This document shows positions 32,547 to 44,131 of a stretch of 64,000 nt of DNA, in pieces. Location: NCBI GenBank assembly GCA_041685145.1, contig JAWLGJ010000004.1, positions 39,332-103,331 of the forward strand. Reading direction: 5' to 3'. Below the pieces are notes generated by a model. That model made no database searches. It was not told the DNA's origin and saw only the letters and a list, made by a program, of their open reading frames with translations. How positions within the stretch are numbered: position 1 is the first letter of the stretch; the number at the start of each line of letters is the position of its first letter. The stretch comes from JAWLGJ01 sp041685145. Lineage in GTDB: Bacteria; Pseudomonadota; Alphaproteobacteria; Rhodospirillales; Magnetospirillaceae. The position numbers were made by a program, and so were the translations under genes.

Positions 32547-34004
32547 TCAGCCCTCTTCCTTGCCGGTCTGCTGCACATAGAGGTTTTCCAGGGCGTCGAG
32601 CAGCTTGCCTTTGTCCAGGACCGGCGTCGTGCCCTCGTATTTGCAGGCCGCCACCACCTGGTCGACGATGAATTTCGGCTGGTAGTAGGCCAGCAGGTGC
32701 CCGCCCTTCTTGACGTGATCGACGACGAAATCGAAGGCGTCGTCGGCAAGCTCCAGCCCGGCGCCGCGCGCCACCGCCTTGAAGACGTGGCGGAAATCGT
32801 CCACCGGCGGCTCGTCGAGGCCGATCTTGTAGGGGATGCGGCGCAGGAAGGCGCCGTCCATCAAATCGCCGGGCTCCATGTTGGTCGAAAAGACGATCAT
32901 CTCGTCGAAGGGAATCTGGAAGGTCTTGCCGTTGTGCATCTTCAGGAAATCGATGCGGCTTTCCATCGGCACGATCCAGCGGTTCAGCAGCGCCTCGGGC
33001 GACACGAGCTGGCGGCCGAAGTCGTCGATGATCATGGTGCCGTTGATGGCCTTCATGTGCAGCGGCGCCTCGTAGAACTTGGCGTCGTCGCTGTAGGCGA
33101 GATCGAGCATTTCCAGCGTCAGTTCGCCGCCCACCACCACCATCGGCCGGCGGCAGGGCACCCAACGCTGGTCGAACTGTTCGCGGCGGATGCCGGTGCC
33201 GGCACGCTCCAACGCCTCGCGTTCCTCCTCGCTGAACGGAAGCTGATGGATGGCCTCGTCGAACACCTTGATGATCTGGCCTTCGACCTCGATGGCATAG
33301 GGGATGTAGACGATGTGCTTGAAGACGTCGCCCAGGCGGGTGGCGATGCTGGTCTTGCCGTTGCCGGGCGGGCCGTACAGCAGGATCGAGCGCCCGGCGT
33401 TGATGGCGGGGCCGATCTTGCGCAGCAGCCAGTCGGGAATCAGCATCCCCTCGAAGCATTTTTCCAGCGCCGTGGCGTCGGTGACCTCGTTGGTGATGCG
33501 CTGGCGCAGAACCTGCTCTTGGTACTGGAACAGCGACACCGGCGCCGGGCCCATATACTGATTGCGGTCGAGGGCGTCATTGGCCTCGTCGCGGCCGCGG
33601 CTGGTCAGGGCATAGCGGTTCTCCTGCCCCAGGCCGGCGCCGCCGGCGCTGCCCAGTGTTTCCACCAGCCCCTGCTGGCCGACATCGTCCAACAGCGCCC
33701 GCACCACCGTCGGCGGCAGCTTCAGCGCTTCGCCCAGATCGCGCGGCGTCTCCAGCTTGCGCACATGCATGAATTTGAGCACCAGCCCCATGAGCACGGC
33801 GCGGCTGACGCCCATGTCCTCGACCGAACGCGGCGACGGCGGCGTGTCGCGGTTCACGGCCTCCAGATCCTCGGCGGTGACGAGGCCCATGCCGACGAGG
33901 TTCTCCCCCAGGCGACCGCCCTGCGTCTTCTGCCGTTCGACCGCCTCTTCGACCTGCGCCGCCGTCACCAGGCCGCGCGCCACCAGGATGTCACCCAACC
34001 GCAT
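32547..34004 (-). CDS. MshEN-winged helix-AAA+ ATPase
   Basis: This 485-aa cytoplasmic protein has an uncommon architecture. Residues 2-53 contain two copies of the MshEN pattern, RLGDILVARGLVTAAQ (start of copy 1, residues 2-25) and RLGENLVGMGLVTAED (start of copy 2, from residue 31), with exactly five residues between copies. In pilus/type II secretion ATPases this tandem motif binds cyclic di-GMP. Residues about 70-145 look like a winged helix. The AAA+ part begins near 190, with Walker A LLYGPPGNGKTS, Walker B GTMIIDDFG, and an R-finger-like region FLRRIPYKIGLDEPP. The C-terminus has a lid-like helical part. Copy 2 loses its final Leu and Gln positions. It follows mfd by 64 nt. I know no characterised homologue. 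Confidence 0.85.
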   Translation of the reverse strand: MRLGDILVARGLVTAAQVEEAVERQKTQGGRLGENLVGMGLVTAEDLEAVNRDTPPSPRSVEDMGVSRAVLMGLVLKFMHVRKLETPRDLGEALKLPPTVVRALLDDVGQQGLVETLGSAGGAGLGQENRYALTSRGRDEANDALDRNQYMGPAPVSLFQYQEQVLRQRITNEVTDATALEKCFEGMLIPDWLLRKIGPAINAGRSILLYGPPGNGKTSIATRLGDVFKHIVYIPYAIEVEGQIIKVFDEAIHQLPFSEEEREALERAGTGIRREQFDQRWVPCRRPMVVVGGELTLEMLDLAYSDDAKFYEAPLHMKAINGTMIIDDFGRQLVSPEALLNRWIVPMESRIDFLKMHNGKTFQIPFDEMIVFSTNMEPGDLMDGAFLRRIPYKIGLDEPPVDDFRHVFKAVARGAGLELADDAFDFVVDHVKKGGHLLAYYQPKFIVDQVVAACKYEGTTPVLDKGKLLDALENLYVQQTGKEEG

Positions 34005-34012
34005 CGGCTCAT

Positions 34013-34043
34013 GCTCCCGCTGTTGCTTTTTTGCGCGGGAAGC
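34013..34043 (-). promoter_or_regulatory. Hairpin covering the ribosome site of the MshEN-AAA+ gene
   Basis: On the minus strand, GCTTCCCGC (34043-34035) can pair with GCGGGAGC (34020-34013) with one bulged T, around a 14-nt A-rich loop. The 3' arm contains the GGGAG ribosome site, 9 nt before the ATG at 34004. Translation could therefore depend on opening this stem. Pairing was done by eye. Confidence 0.4.
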
Positions 34044-34068
34044 CTACCACATCCGAGGGCAGCGTGCC

Positions 34069-37556
<3,488 letters not shown>

Positions 37557-37557
<1 letters not shown>

Positions 37558-37844
37558 CAAGATTGGAGAACGTCCGGCTGGTGCGCCATCAGCAGGCGCG
37601 CGATGTCGTGGTCATGGCGCTCGGGCCAGGGCCGGCGGCCGGTGACCCAGTCGTAAAGGTCGTTGTCGTTCTCGGCCAGCAGGCGCTCGAAGCGTTCCAA
37701 CTGGGCACGGTCGAACCGCTCCAGCCAGGCGTCGGCGAAGCTGCCGAACAGCACGTCGTTCTCGTGCATTCCCATGTGGTGGGCGCGGAAGCGCAGGCGC
37801 TTGCGCAGGGGCTGAAGGGAATCGGGTCTGGCGTCGGTCGGCAT
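37557..37844 (-). CDS. sdhE: Succinate dehydrogenase assembly factor SdhE
   Basis: SdhE promotes covalent attachment of FAD to the SdhA flavoprotein. The 95-aa helical protein has LRKRLRFRAHHMGMHENDVLFGSFAD and LERFDRAQLERFERLLAENDNDLYDWVTG (in short pieces; NDNDLYDWVTGRRPWP is diagnostic). The family motif R-G-x-x-E-x-D reads MGMHEND, so its first Arg is Met. The ATG at 37844 lies only a few nucleotides after the predicted transcription start and lacks a ribosome site. It is translationally linked to mfd. Confidence 0.92.
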
Positions 37845-37853
37845 GGCGGCTAG

Positions 37854-37882
37854 GATATAAACCTTCGCAACAGCCATGTCAG
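37854..37882 (-). promoter_or_regulatory. Promoter of sdhE-mfd, overlapping the recG start codon
   Basis: On the minus strand, CTGACA (37882-37877), a 17-nt spacer and TATATC (37859-37854) make a good promoter. Transcription would start near 37847, three or so nucleotides before the sdhE ATG, which suggests a leaderless message. The -35 overlaps the recG ATG (37876-37878). Confidence 0.55.
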
Positions 37883-39972
37883 CATTTGCCCACATGCGCC
37901 CCGCCTCTCTTTACCCGCTGTTCGCCCCGGTGACGACGCTGCCTGGCATCGGTCCCCGGCTGGGCAAGCTGTTCGAGGGGCTGGCCGGGCCGCACGCCGT
38001 CGACCTGTTGTGGCACCTGCCCCACAACCTCATTGACCGCCGCTTCGCACCCAAGGTTGCGGAGGCACCGGCGGGGCGGGTGGCGACGCTGACGGTGCGC
38101 GTCGAGGCGCACGAGCCGCCTTCCTCGCCGCGCCGCCCCTACCGGGTGATCTGCGCCGACGACAGCGGGGTGTTGACCCTGGTCTTCTTCCACGCCCGCC
38201 CCGACTATCTGCGCCGCCTGCTGCCCGAGGGGGCCGAGCGGGTGGTCAGCGGCGAGGTGGAGCATTTCGGGGGCCAGGCGCAGATCGTCCATCCCGACCA
38301 CGTCGTGCCGCCGGCGGAAATCGGGCGGGTGCTGACGGTGGAGCCCGTCTATCCCCTGCGCGCCGGCCTGACGCCCAAGGTGGTGGCGCGCGCGGTCCAG
38401 GCGGCGCTGGAGCGTGCCCCCGACCTGCCGGAATGGCTGGACCCCGCCCTGCTCCGGCGCGAGGGCTGGCCCTCCTGGCGGGCGGCGCTGGCGGCGGTGC
38501 ACGCCCCCGCCGACGCCGAGGCGCTGGCCCCGCAGGCGCCGGCACGCCGCCGCCTCGCCTATGACGAACTGCTCGCCAACCAGTTGGCGCTGGCGATGGT
38601 GCGGGCGCATATGCGCCGGCTGACCGGCCGGGCATTGGCGGGCGACGGTCGCCTGCGGACGCGGGTTCTGGCGGCTTTGCCCTATCGCCTGACCGGCGCC
38701 CAGGAGCGCGCCCTGGCCGAAATTGACGCCGACATGGCCGCCGATCGACGCATGTTGCGCCTGTTGCAGGGCGACGTCGGCAGCGGCAAGACGGTGGTGG
38801 CGCTGGTGGCCATGCTGGCGGCCGTCGAGGCGGGGACGCAGGCGGCGCTGATGGCCCCCACGGAAATCCTGGCCCGTCAGCACTTCGCCACCATCCAACC
38901 CCTGGCGGAGGCCGCCGGCGTGCGCATGGCGCTGCTGACCGGGCGCGACAAGGGCCGCGCCCGCAACGAGGTGCTGGCGGCGGCGGCGGCGGGCGAGGTC
39001 GACCTGCTGGTCGGCACCCACGCGCTGTTCCAGGAGGACGTCGCCTTCCGCGACCTCGGCCTGGCGGTGGTGGACGAGCAGCACCGATTCGGCGTCCATC
39101 AGCGGCTGCAATTGTCCGGCAAGGGGCGCGGCGTCGATATGCTGGTGATGACGGCGACGCCCATTCCCCGCACCCTGACGCTGACCGCCTATGGCGACAT
39201 GGAGGTGTCGCGCCTGGACGAAAAGCCGCCCGGCCGGCGGCCGGTGGACACCCGGACATTGCCGCTGGCGCGCCTGGAGGAGGTGGTGGCGGCGGTGGGG
39301 CGGGCGTTGGAATCCGGCGCCAAGGTCTACTGGGTGTGCCCGCTGGTGGAGGAGTCCGAAACCGTCGACGTCGCCGCCGCCGAGGAACGCTTCGCGCATC
39401 TCTCGGAGCGTTTCGGCGCCCGCGTCGGCCTGATCCACGGGCGCATGAAGGGGCCGCAGCGCGACCGGGCGATGACGGCCTTCGCCGAGGGCGATGTCGA
39501 TGTGCTGGTGGCGACGACCGTCATAGAGGTCGGCGTCGACGTGCCGGAAGCAACGGTGATGGTCATCGAGCACGCCGAGCGCTTCGGCCTGGCACAGCTT
39601 CACCAGCTGCGCGGGCGCATCGGCCGCGGCGAACGGCCGTCCACCTGCCTGCTGCTGTACGGGGCGCTGACCGAGGCGGCCAAGGCGCGGCTGGCGGTGC
39701 TGCGCGAGACGGACGATGGTTTTCGCATCGCCGAGGAGGATTTGCGCCAGCGCGGCGCCGGCGAACTTCTGGGGACGCGCCAGAGCGGCCTGCCCGCCTT
39801 CCGGGTCGCCGACCTCGCCGTGCACGCCGACCTGCTGCCGGTGGCCCGCGACGACGCCCGTCTGGCGCTGGAGCGCGACCCGCATCTGGAATCGGCGCGG
39901 GGGCAGACGCTGCGGGTGCTGTTGTATCTGTTCGAGCGCGACGCAGCCGTGCGAACGCTACGATCGGGCTGA
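37876..39972 (+). CDS. recG: ATP-dependent DNA helicase RecG
   Basis: RecG remodels stalled replication forks and Holliday junctions. The 698-aa protein has the wedge/OB domain at the N-terminus (TTLPGIGPRLGKLFEGL, DLLWHLPHNLIDRRF), Walker A LLQGDVGSGKTVVALVAMLA, Walker B/DExH DEQHRFGVHQRLQL, motif III TATPIPRTLTLTAYGDMEVS, and the C-terminal LRGRIGRGERPSTCLLLYG and TRG region. The start could be ATG 37876 or ATG 37894; both lack a strong ribosome site. Its last 15 nt overlap the end of the opposite-strand DUF502 gene. Confidence 0.97.
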   Translation: MSAFAHMRPASLYPLFAPVTTLPGIGPRLGKLFEGLAGPHAVDLLWHLPHNLIDRRFAPKVAEAPAGRVATLTVRVEAHEPPSSPRRPYRVICADDSGVLTLVFFHARPDYLRRLLPEGAERVVSGEVEHFGGQAQIVHPDHVVPPAEIGRVLTVEPVYPLRAGLTPKVVARAVQAALERAPDLPEWLDPALLRREGWPSWRAALAAVHAPADAEALAPQAPARRRLAYDELLANQLALAMVRAHMRRLTGRALAGDGRLRTRVLAALPYRLTGAQERALAEIDADMAADRRMLRLLQGDVGSGKTVVALVAMLAAVEAGTQAALMAPTEILARQHFATIQPLAEAAGVRMALLTGRDKGRARNEVLAAAAAGEVDLLVGTHALFQEDVAFRDLGLAVVDEQHRFGVHQRLQLSGKGRGVDMLVMTATPIPRTLTLTAYGDMEVSRLDEKPPGRRPVDTRTLPLARLEEVVAAVGRALESGAKVYWVCPLVEESETVDVAAAEERFAHLSERFGARVGLIHGRMKGPQRDRAMTAFAEGDVDVLVATTVIEVGVDVPEATVMVIEHAERFGLAQLHQLRGRIGRGERPSTCLLLYGALTEAAKARLAVLRETDDGFRIAEEDLRQRGAGELLGTRQSGLPAFRVADLAVHADLLPVARDDARLALERDPHLESARGQTLRVLLYLFERDAAVRTLRSG

Positions 39973-40728
39973 GGCGCCGGCCTCCACCGGCCGCGTCTTG
40001 CCGCCGGCGTCCTCGGCCGGTGCCGGCCAGGGCGGCGTGATGATACCCCCCGAGACCACCATCTTGATGGCGTCCTCCACCGACATCTCCAGCACATGCA
40101 CTTCGCGCCGGGGAACGAACAACAGGAACCCCGAGGTGGGATTGGGCGTGGTGGGCACGAAGACGTTGATGACTTCCTCGGCGGTGACGTGCTGCACCTC
40201 GCCGCTGGTCTTGCCGGTGATGAAGCAGATGCACCAGGCGCCGCGCCGGGGGTATTCGATCAGCGCCGCTTCGCGAAACGCATTCGATTGCTGCGCCAGC
40301 ACCGTCTCGAACACCTGCTTGGTGGCGCCGTAGACGGTGCGGATGATGGGCATCCGCGCCAGCAGGCTCTCGCTGAGGCGCACCAGCGAGCGCCCCAGCA
40401 GCCCGGCGGTCATGGCGCCGACCAGCGTCAGGAACACCACCACGATCACCAGCCCCATCCCGGGCACGCCCCACTGCTCGGGGTTGTAGCGGTCGGGGAT
40501 CAGCGGTGTGACCTGGCGGTCGACGATGTCGATGAACAACCACACCAGATAGACGGTGATGGCGATGGGCGCCGTCACCAGCACGCCGGCGAGGAAATAG
40601 GCGCGCAGGCGCGCCATCAGGCCCATGCGGTGGCCGTGATGGGGCGGCGGGCCGTCCTCGGGTGGGTCGGGCGCCGGGTCGGGCCCCGAATCGGCTGAGG
40701 AGTCGTCAGGGGAACGAGTCTGAACCAT
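39958..40728 (-). CDS. DUF502 membrane protein
   Basis: The 256-aa protein has a Pro/Asp-rich N-terminal tail, two membrane helices (YFLAGVLVTAPIAITVYLVWLF and GLVIVVVFLTLVGAMTAGLLG, approximate residues 43-64 and 93-113), and a conserved C-terminal domain: LARMPIIRTVYGATKQVFETVL, EYPRRGAWCICFITGKT, VFVPTTPNPTSGFLLFVPR, and MSVEDAIKMVVSGGI. This is the DUF502 pattern, found widely in bacteria and plants (LIKE-COV proteins), function unknown. It converges on recG with a 15-nt overlap and is divergent from the polyketide synthase. Confidence 0.93.
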   Translation of the reverse strand: MVQTRSPDDSSADSGPDPAPDPPEDGPPPHHGHRMGLMARLRAYFLAGVLVTAPIAITVYLVWLFIDIVDRQVTPLIPDRYNPEQWGVPGMGLVIVVVFLTLVGAMTAGLLGRSLVRLSESLLARMPIIRTVYGATKQVFETVLAQQSNAFREAALIEYPRRGAWCICFITGKTSGEVQHVTAEEVINVFVPTTPNPTSGFLLFVPRREVHVLEMSVEDAIKMVVSGGIITPPWPAPAEDAGGKTRPVEAGASARS

Positions 40729-40831
40729 GCGGCCGCCATTCTAGCCGCCACCGTCCCGGAATAGGAGGGGGAATCATCACCCTCCGATGGGGGAGTGGCG
40801 GCCGCGCCGCCCCGCCCCAACCTGCTGCCGT

Positions 40832-41896
40832 ATGCCGCATGAGGCCGCCCCGCCCCCGCACCCGCGCCTGGCCGCCGTCGCCACTGCCCTGCCGCCGCAT
40901 CTGCTGCGCCGCGACGACGTCGCCCACGCCGCCCGCGCCCTGTTCGGCGAGCGTCTGGCCGAGTTCGACCGCCTCGCCGCCGTCTATGAAACCGCCGGCA
41001 TCGAGCGGCGCCACTCCTGCGTGCCGCTGGAATGGTACCTGCGCCCCCGCTCCTGGGGCGAGCGCATGGCCCTGTTCGCGCGGCACGGCGTCGAGCTGGG
41101 CGAACGCGCCGCCCGTGACTGCCTGCAACGGGCCGGGCGCCGCCCGGAGGAAATCGACGCCGTCGTCTTCGTCTCCACCACCGGCGTCGCCACGCCCAGC
41201 CTCGACGCCGTCCTCGCCGGGCGGCTGGGCCTGCGTCCCGACGTCGAGCGCCTGCCGGTCTTCGGCCTCGGCTGCGCCGGCGGCGTGCTGGGGATGGCCC
41301 GCGCCGCCGCCCTGGCGCGCGCCCGGCCGGGGGCCCGCGTGCTGCTGCTGGTGGTGGAGTTGTGCGGCCTGACCTTCCGCCCCCAGGACGCCACGAAAAG
41401 CAACCTTGTGGCCACGGCCCTGTTCGGCGACGGCGCCGCCGCCGTGCTGCTGGACCCCGAAGCCGAAGGCCCCCGCGTGAGCGCCTGGGGCGAGCACCTG
41501 TGGCCCGACTCGCTGGAGGTGATGGGCTGGCGCATCGCCGACGACGGCTTCGGGGTGCTGTTCTCGCGCGACATCCCCGCCCTGGTGCGCCGCGACATGG
41601 CGGCGGTGGTGGCGGAGTTCCTGACCGCGCGGGGGCTGCGCCAGGCCGACATTGACGGCTTTCTCTGCCATCCCGGCGGCGCCAAGGTGGTGACGGCGTT
41701 GGAAGAAGCGCTGGCGCTGGCGCCGGGGACATTGGCGATCGAGCGGGCGGTGCTGCGCCGCTGCGGCAACATGTCGGCGGCGACGGTGCTGTTCGTGCTG
41801 GCCGAGGCGCTGGCGCAAGGGCTGCGCGGCCGCCACCTCGCCTGTGCACTCGGCCCGGGCTTCACCGCCGCGCTGTTGCTGCTGGAGGCGCCGTGA
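40832..41896 (+). CDS. Type III polyketide synthase (chalcone/stilbene synthase family)
   Basis: The 354-aa homodimeric enzyme condenses malonyl-CoA onto an acyl starter without a carrier protein. The triad is visible: Cys148 in GLGCAGGVLGMARAAAL, His280 in GFLCHPGGAKVVTALE and Asn313 in RCGNMSAATVLFVL. FVSTTGVATPSLDAVLAGRL is also typical. Bacterial relatives make alkylpyrones, alkylresorcinols or phloroglucinols. It overlaps the next gene by GTGA (41893-41896), a methyltransferase like the BpsB partner of B. subtilis BpsA, so an O-methylated alkylpyrone is the best inference. ATG 40832 follows a divergent DUF502 gene by about 100 nt. Confidence 0.93.
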   Translation: MPHEAAPPPHPRLAAVATALPPHLLRRDDVAHAARALFGERLAEFDRLAAVYETAGIERRHSCVPLEWYLRPRSWGERMALFARHGVELGERAARDCLQRAGRRPEEIDAVVFVSTTGVATPSLDAVLAGRLGLRPDVERLPVFGLGCAGGVLGMARAAALARARPGARVLLLVVELCGLTFRPQDATKSNLVATALFGDGAAAVLLDPEAEGPRVSAWGEHLWPDSLEVMGWRIADDGFGVLFSRDIPALVRRDMAAVVAEFLTARGLRQADIDGFLCHPGGAKVVTALEEALALAPGTLAIERAVLRRCGNMSAATVLFVLAEALAQGLRGRHLACALGPGFTAALLLLEAP

Positions 41897-42390
41897 ACCC
41901 GATCGTCGCCGCGGTGGTCGCCCTGGTGGCGGCGCAGCGCCTTGCCGAACTGGCCTGGTCGCGACGCAACGAACGCCACCTGCGGGCGCTGGGGGCCGTC
42001 GAGCACGGGAACGGCCACTACCCGGTCATCGTCCTGCTGCACGCCGCCTGGCTGGTGGCCTTGCTGCTGGCGGTGCCCCGGCAGGGGCCGGTGCACTGGC
42101 CGCTGCTGGCCGCCTTCCTGGCCCTGCAGCCGCTGCGCCTGTGGACCATCGCCGCCCTGGGCGACTTCTGGACGACGCGGGTGCTGACCCTGCCGGCGGC
42201 GCCGCTGGTGCGCCGCGGCCCTTATCGCTGGCTGCGGCACCCCAATTACCTCATCGTCGCCGCCGAGATCGCCTTGCTGCCGCTGGCCTTCGGCGCCTGG
42301 CGGCTGGCGCTGGCCTTTTCGCTGGCCAACGCCCTGGTGCTGCGCCACCGCATCCGCGTCGAGGAGGCCGCGCTCACCGGACGCCCTTGA
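41893..42390 (+). CDS. ICMT-like membrane methyltransferase of the polyketide unit
   Basis: This 165-aa inner-membrane protein has four or five helices and the ICMT signature LVRRGPYRWLRHPNYLIVAAEI, followed by RHRIRVEEAAL, matching isoprenylcysteine carboxyl methyltransferase family members. In Bacillus subtilis a protein of this type, BpsB/YpbQ, O-methylates alkylpyrones made by a type III synthase. The start is GTG 41893, overlapping the synthase stop. SAM-dependent methylation of the polyketide product is inferred from family and coupling. Confidence 0.88.
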   Translation: MNPIVAAVVALVAAQRLAELAWSRRNERHLRALGAVEHGNGHYPVIVLLHAAWLVALLLAVPRQGPVHWPLLAAFLALQPLRLWTIAALGDFWTTRVLTLPAAPLVRRGPYRWLRHPNYLIVAAEIALLPLAFGAWRLALAFSLANALVLRHRIRVEEAALTGRP

Positions 42391-42421
42391 CGCCGCCGTG
42401 CCGGCGTGGGAAAGCGACGCC

Positions 42422-42859
42422 ATGACCGGCTCGTTCCCGTCCCGTCCCCTCGTAGGCGTCGGCGCCGTGGTCTGGCGCGGCGAGCGCGTGCTGCTGGTGC
42501 GCCGCGCCCGGCCGCCGGCGGTGGGAAGCTGGACCCTGCCCGGCGGCAAGCAGAAGCTGGGCGAAACCGTCGCCGAGGCCGCCGCCCGCGAGGTGCGCGA
42601 GGAAGCCGGTCTCGCCATCGCCGTGGGCGCGGTCGCCGGCGTTGCCGACCTCATCGAGCGCCATCCCGACGGATCCATCGCCTTCCATTACACCGTCATC
42701 GACGTCGTCGGCGAATGGGTCGCCGGCGAGGCCGTCGCCGGCGACGACGTCGACGCCGTCGCCTGGGCCCACCCGCGCGATTTCGACGACTATCGCGTGT
42801 CGGCCGAGGTGCGCGAGATGGTCGCCGCCGCGGCGGGCCTGCGGCGGTCGCACCTATAA
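42422..42859 (+). CDS. Nudix hydrolase
   Basis: The 145-aa hydrolase has a complete Nudix box, GGKQKLGETVAEAAAREVREEAGL (short form: G-x5-E-x7-REVREEAG), near residues 42-64, with the metal-binding REVREE glutamates, and the strand VGAVVWRGERVLLVRRARPP before it. It removes a nucleoside diphosphate-linked moiety; ADP-ribose pyrophosphatase or MutT-like action is possible. It comes 31 nt after the methyltransferase, with the ATG at 42422, and 87 nt before argE. Membership in the polyketide unit is uncertain. Confidence 0.93.
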   Translation: MTGSFPSRPLVGVGAVVWRGERVLLVRRARPPAVGSWTLPGGKQKLGETVAEAAAREVREEAGLAIAVGAVAGVADLIERHPDGSIAFHYTVIDVVGEWVAGEAVAGDDVDAVAWAHPRDFDDYRVSAEVREMVAAAAGLRRSHL

Positions 42860-42946
42860 CGAATCCGTCCACCCCACCACTTGTCGGAATTGGGCGGCTG
42901 TGGTTCCATAGCGCCCGGTCCGGTCCGACTTCCGAAAGCCTGAACG

Positions 42947-44113
42947 TTGCGCGCGCGAGACCTCAAGAGCCTCGACATGATCGAGCGCCTGGTGGGCTTC
43001 GACACCACCAGCAACCTGTCCAACCTGGAGGCCATCGGCTTCATCCGCGACTATCTGGCGGGGTTGGGCGTTGAATCGCGCCTGACCCACGACGACAGCG
43101 GGCGCAAGGCCAACCTGTTCGCCACCCTGGGGCCCGCCGACCGCCCCGGCGTGCTGCTGTCGGGGCATACCGACGTCGTGCCGGTGGCGGGGCAGGAATG
43201 GGCGTCGGCCCCCTTCACCCTGGCCGAACGCGACGGCCGACTGTTCGGGCGCGGCACCAGCGACATGAAAAGCTTCATCGGCGTGTGCCTGGCGATGGCG
43301 CCGGACTTCCTGCGCCGTGGCCTGGCGGAACCGATCCATTTCGCCTTTTCCTATGACGAGGAGGTCGGCTGCATCGGCGTGCGCCGCCTGATCGCCGATC
43401 TCGACCATCTGCCGGTGCCGCCGCGCCTGTGCATCGTCGGCGAGCCGACCGAGATGAAGGTCATCATCGGCCACAAGGCGAAGCGGTCGCTGCGCGCGCG
43501 TGTGCGGGGCTTGGAGGGGCATTCCGCCCTCGCCCATCGCGGCGTCAACGCCGTCGAGGCCGCCGCCGAGACGGTCGCCAAGCTGAAGGCCATCGCCCGC
43601 CGACTGCGCGACGACGGCCCCCACGACGCCGATTTCGACCCGCCCTATACCACCGTCCACACCGGCGTCATCCAGGGCGGCACGGCATTGAACATCGTGC
43701 CCGGCGAATGCCATTTCGAGTTCGAGATACGCTCGCTGCCGGGGCACGACGACGACGCCCTGCTGGCGGAGTTGACGGATTACGTCGCGCGGCGCATCGA
43801 GCCGGAGATGAAGGCCGTCGACGCCCGCGCCGGCGTCAGCTTCGATGAGGTAAACGTCACCGCCGGGCTCGATATGCGCGAAGACGACGAGGCCGTGCGC
43901 TTCGTGCAGGCCCTCGCCGGCGCCAACGCCACCGGGCGGGTCAGCTTCGGCACCGAGGCGGGCCTGTTCCAGCAGGCGGGTATTCCCACCGTGGTCTGTG
44001 GGCCGGGCAGCATCGACCAGGCCCACAAGCCGGACGAATTCGTCGCCGTCGAGCAGGTGGCCCGCTGCGAGGCGTTCATGGCGCGCCTGATGGAACGTGT
44101 CTGTCGCGGCTGA
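42947..44113 (+). CDS. argE: Acetylornithine deacetylase
   Basis: ArgE hydrolyses N-acetylornithine in arginine synthesis using two zinc ions. The 388-aa M20-family protein shows SGHTDVVPVAGQEWASAPF with the metal His/Asp, FGRGTSDMKSFIGVCLAM with the bridging Asp, SYDEEVGCIGVRRLI with the catalytic Glu pair, IVGEPTEMKVIIGHKAK, and CGPGSIDQAHKPDEFVAVEQ with the final His. The best start is TTG 42947, because family N-termini begin a few residues before MIERLVGFDTTS; ATG 42977 would truncate that helix. The PEPC-like gene follows by 18 nt. Confidence 0.93.
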   Translation: MRARDLKSLDMIERLVGFDTTSNLSNLEAIGFIRDYLAGLGVESRLTHDDSGRKANLFATLGPADRPGVLLSGHTDVVPVAGQEWASAPFTLAERDGRLFGRGTSDMKSFIGVCLAMAPDFLRRGLAEPIHFAFSYDEEVGCIGVRRLIADLDHLPVPPRLCIVGEPTEMKVIIGHKAKRSLRARVRGLEGHSALAHRGVNAVEAAAETVAKLKAIARRLRDDGPHDADFDPPYTTVHTGVIQGGTALNIVPGECHFEFEIRSLPGHDDDALLAELTDYVARRIEPEMKAVDARAGVSFDEVNVTAGLDMREDDEAVRFVQALAGANATGRVSFGTEAGLFQQAGIPTVVCGPGSIDQAHKPDEFVAVEQVARCEAFMARLMERVCRG

Positions 44114-44131
44114 ACAAACGAAGGATACGCA

